From Halorussus caseinilyticus (GTDB taxonomy: Archaea > Halobacteriota > Halobacteria > Halobacteriales > Haladaptataceae), in assembly GCF_029338395.1 (NCBI RefSeq), contig NZ_CP119809.1, positions 2,294,001 through 2,358,000 on the forward strand: DNA of 64,000 bases, given 5' to 3'. Position 1 is the stretch's first letter, and each line of letters starts with the position of its first letter. Made by a program: the position numbers and the translations under genes. Under the pieces are notes generated by a model. The model searched no databases, was not told where the DNA came from, and saw only the letters and a program-made list of their open reading frames with translations. Of the stretch, positions 63,414-64,000 are shown one piece after another.

Positions 63414-64000
63414 CGACGTTCGCTCTGCAAATGCCTCGTCGAGGCGGCTGTCATCTAAAATCCGCCACGCAGTCCCCCGGTTACGGATATTTCCGTTGTC
63501 CTTTATGTGCATCCGCAGGTCCAACGTAATCACCCCGTCTCGCATCAGTTGGAGGAAATGGTCTCCGTCGAACCCATCGAGATGGTAGGCTTCGTCGTAG
63601 TGGAAGTGTTCTCGACCATCTACTTTCTTCGTGTCGGCCATTACCATCACCAACTCCGGCATCTTCCCCTCGAAGGTCTCTTGGAGGAAATCCAGCGGAT
63701 AGGTAGCACAGGCTCCGTAGTTTTCGTGAGACACCGCTACTGAGCTTTCGTCGTACGAGAGGAGAAACCCCTGACTGTTCGGAGTGTCCGGCTCGATAGT
63801 CACTTTCAGGGCCTGCCGTTCTTTGCTGTCTTCGTATCCTAGTTTCCGAACGAGGTCCTGATTCCAAAGGTCGCGCTCACCTCGCGGAGGCTCTTTCGTA
63901 AACAGCGTTGTGAGGTTGTTCGAGTGGCGGCGAGTAGACTTGAGTTCGACACCAACTGCGTCCGGTCCAGGAACGTTGTTCTCTTCGATGCCGAGAAGGT
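63405..64000 (-). CDS. MvaI/BcnI-family type II restriction endonuclease (5' end outside window)
   Basis: The open frame runs on the minus strand to the window edge, so about 197 C-terminal residues are visible. GIEENNVPGPDAVGVELKST contains a PD-(D/E)xK site with Asp, four residues, Glu-x-Lys, as in MvaI and BcnI. LTTLFTKEPPRGERDLWNQ follows. MvaI cuts CCWGG and BcnI CCSGG; the target here is a related five-base site by inference. The protecting methyltransferase is adjacent, tail to tail, with a nine-base 3' overlap. Confidence 0.88.
   Translation of the reverse strand, partial: LLGIEENNVPGPDAVGVELKSTRRHSNNLTTLFTKEPPRGERDLWNQDLVRKLGYEDSKERQALKVTIEPDTPNSQGFLLSYDESSVAVSHENYGACATYPLDFLQETFEGKMPELVMVMADTKKVDGREHFHYDEAYHLDGFDGDHFLQLMRDGVITLDLRMHIKDNGNIRNRGTAWRILDDSRLDEAFAERTSLL

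Overview
The window is a GC-rich chromosome segment from a halophilic archaeon (class Halobacteria). The evidence is: acidic proteins; leaderless-style promoters with a TATA element about 26-30 nt upstream of starts; eIF5A with deoxyhypusine synthase; a sensory rhodopsin II/transducer pair; HalOD1, Bat-type HTH-10, PGF-CTERM and several halobacterial DUF proteins; an intron-bearing tRNA-Met(CAU); and archaeal SecY. I cannot fix the genus. No rRNA, transposase, integrase or CRISPR array was seen.

Layout. 1-5.2 kb: end of an ABC1/AarF kinase, ZIP metal transporter, aminotransferase, a small membrane protein, then eIF5A with a butt-joined agmatinase-like gene. 5.8-11.2 kb: NIF3-like protein, HtrII-SRII phototaxis pair and deoxyhypusine synthase, so three hypusine-related genes lie within 7 kb. 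11.2-20.4 kb: CBS proteins, SprT-like protease, tRNA-Met, PGF-CTERM surface protein, M24 peptidase, a second copy of the small membrane protein, aldo/keto reductase, EamA transporter, a zinc-finger microprotein and RNase HI. 20.5-26.6 kb: complete five-gene peptide-type ABC importer operon. 26.7-34.3 kb: DUF7344-like regulator with a broken 5' end, cyclophilin, tRNA-Leu(UAA), TrkA-like protein flanked by two stand-alone RAM domains, an orphan E1-alpha, Bat-type regulator, HalOD1 protein and an amidohydrolase. 34.4-38.0 kb: overlapping nadA-nadB-nadC. 38.0-38.8 kb: repeat-rich non-coding DNA. 38.8-51 kb: phosphoglycerate mutase, two FAD enzymes, a 1-kb AT-rich island with a DUF6338-like membrane protein, small halobacterial proteins, a lipid kinase, a PHP protein and a Tat-exported protein. 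51.5-60.7 kb: Lrp regulator divergent from carA across a perfect palindrome, a Tat-exported peptidoglycan amidase, metallophosphoesterase, Vms1/ANKZF1-like protein, flavin disulfide reductase and a separate secY. 60.8-64 kb: HAD hydrolase and an AT-richer type II restriction-modification locus.

Most of the window is housekeeping and lineage-typical. The points that stand out are: the exported bacterial-type amidase; the AT-rich DUF6338 island; the tail-to-tail overlapping MvaI/BcnI-type restriction-modification pair with a regulator and paired putative operators; two paralogous small membrane proteins that share an identically spaced promoter motif; two dispersed intergenic repeat families and a long direct duplication; and many long, mismatch-free palindromes between genes. 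Several small genes appear to be decaying: a nonsense codon in a DUF7344-like gene, a CBS protein without its second CBS motif, and a ribbon-helix-helix relic with no start codon.
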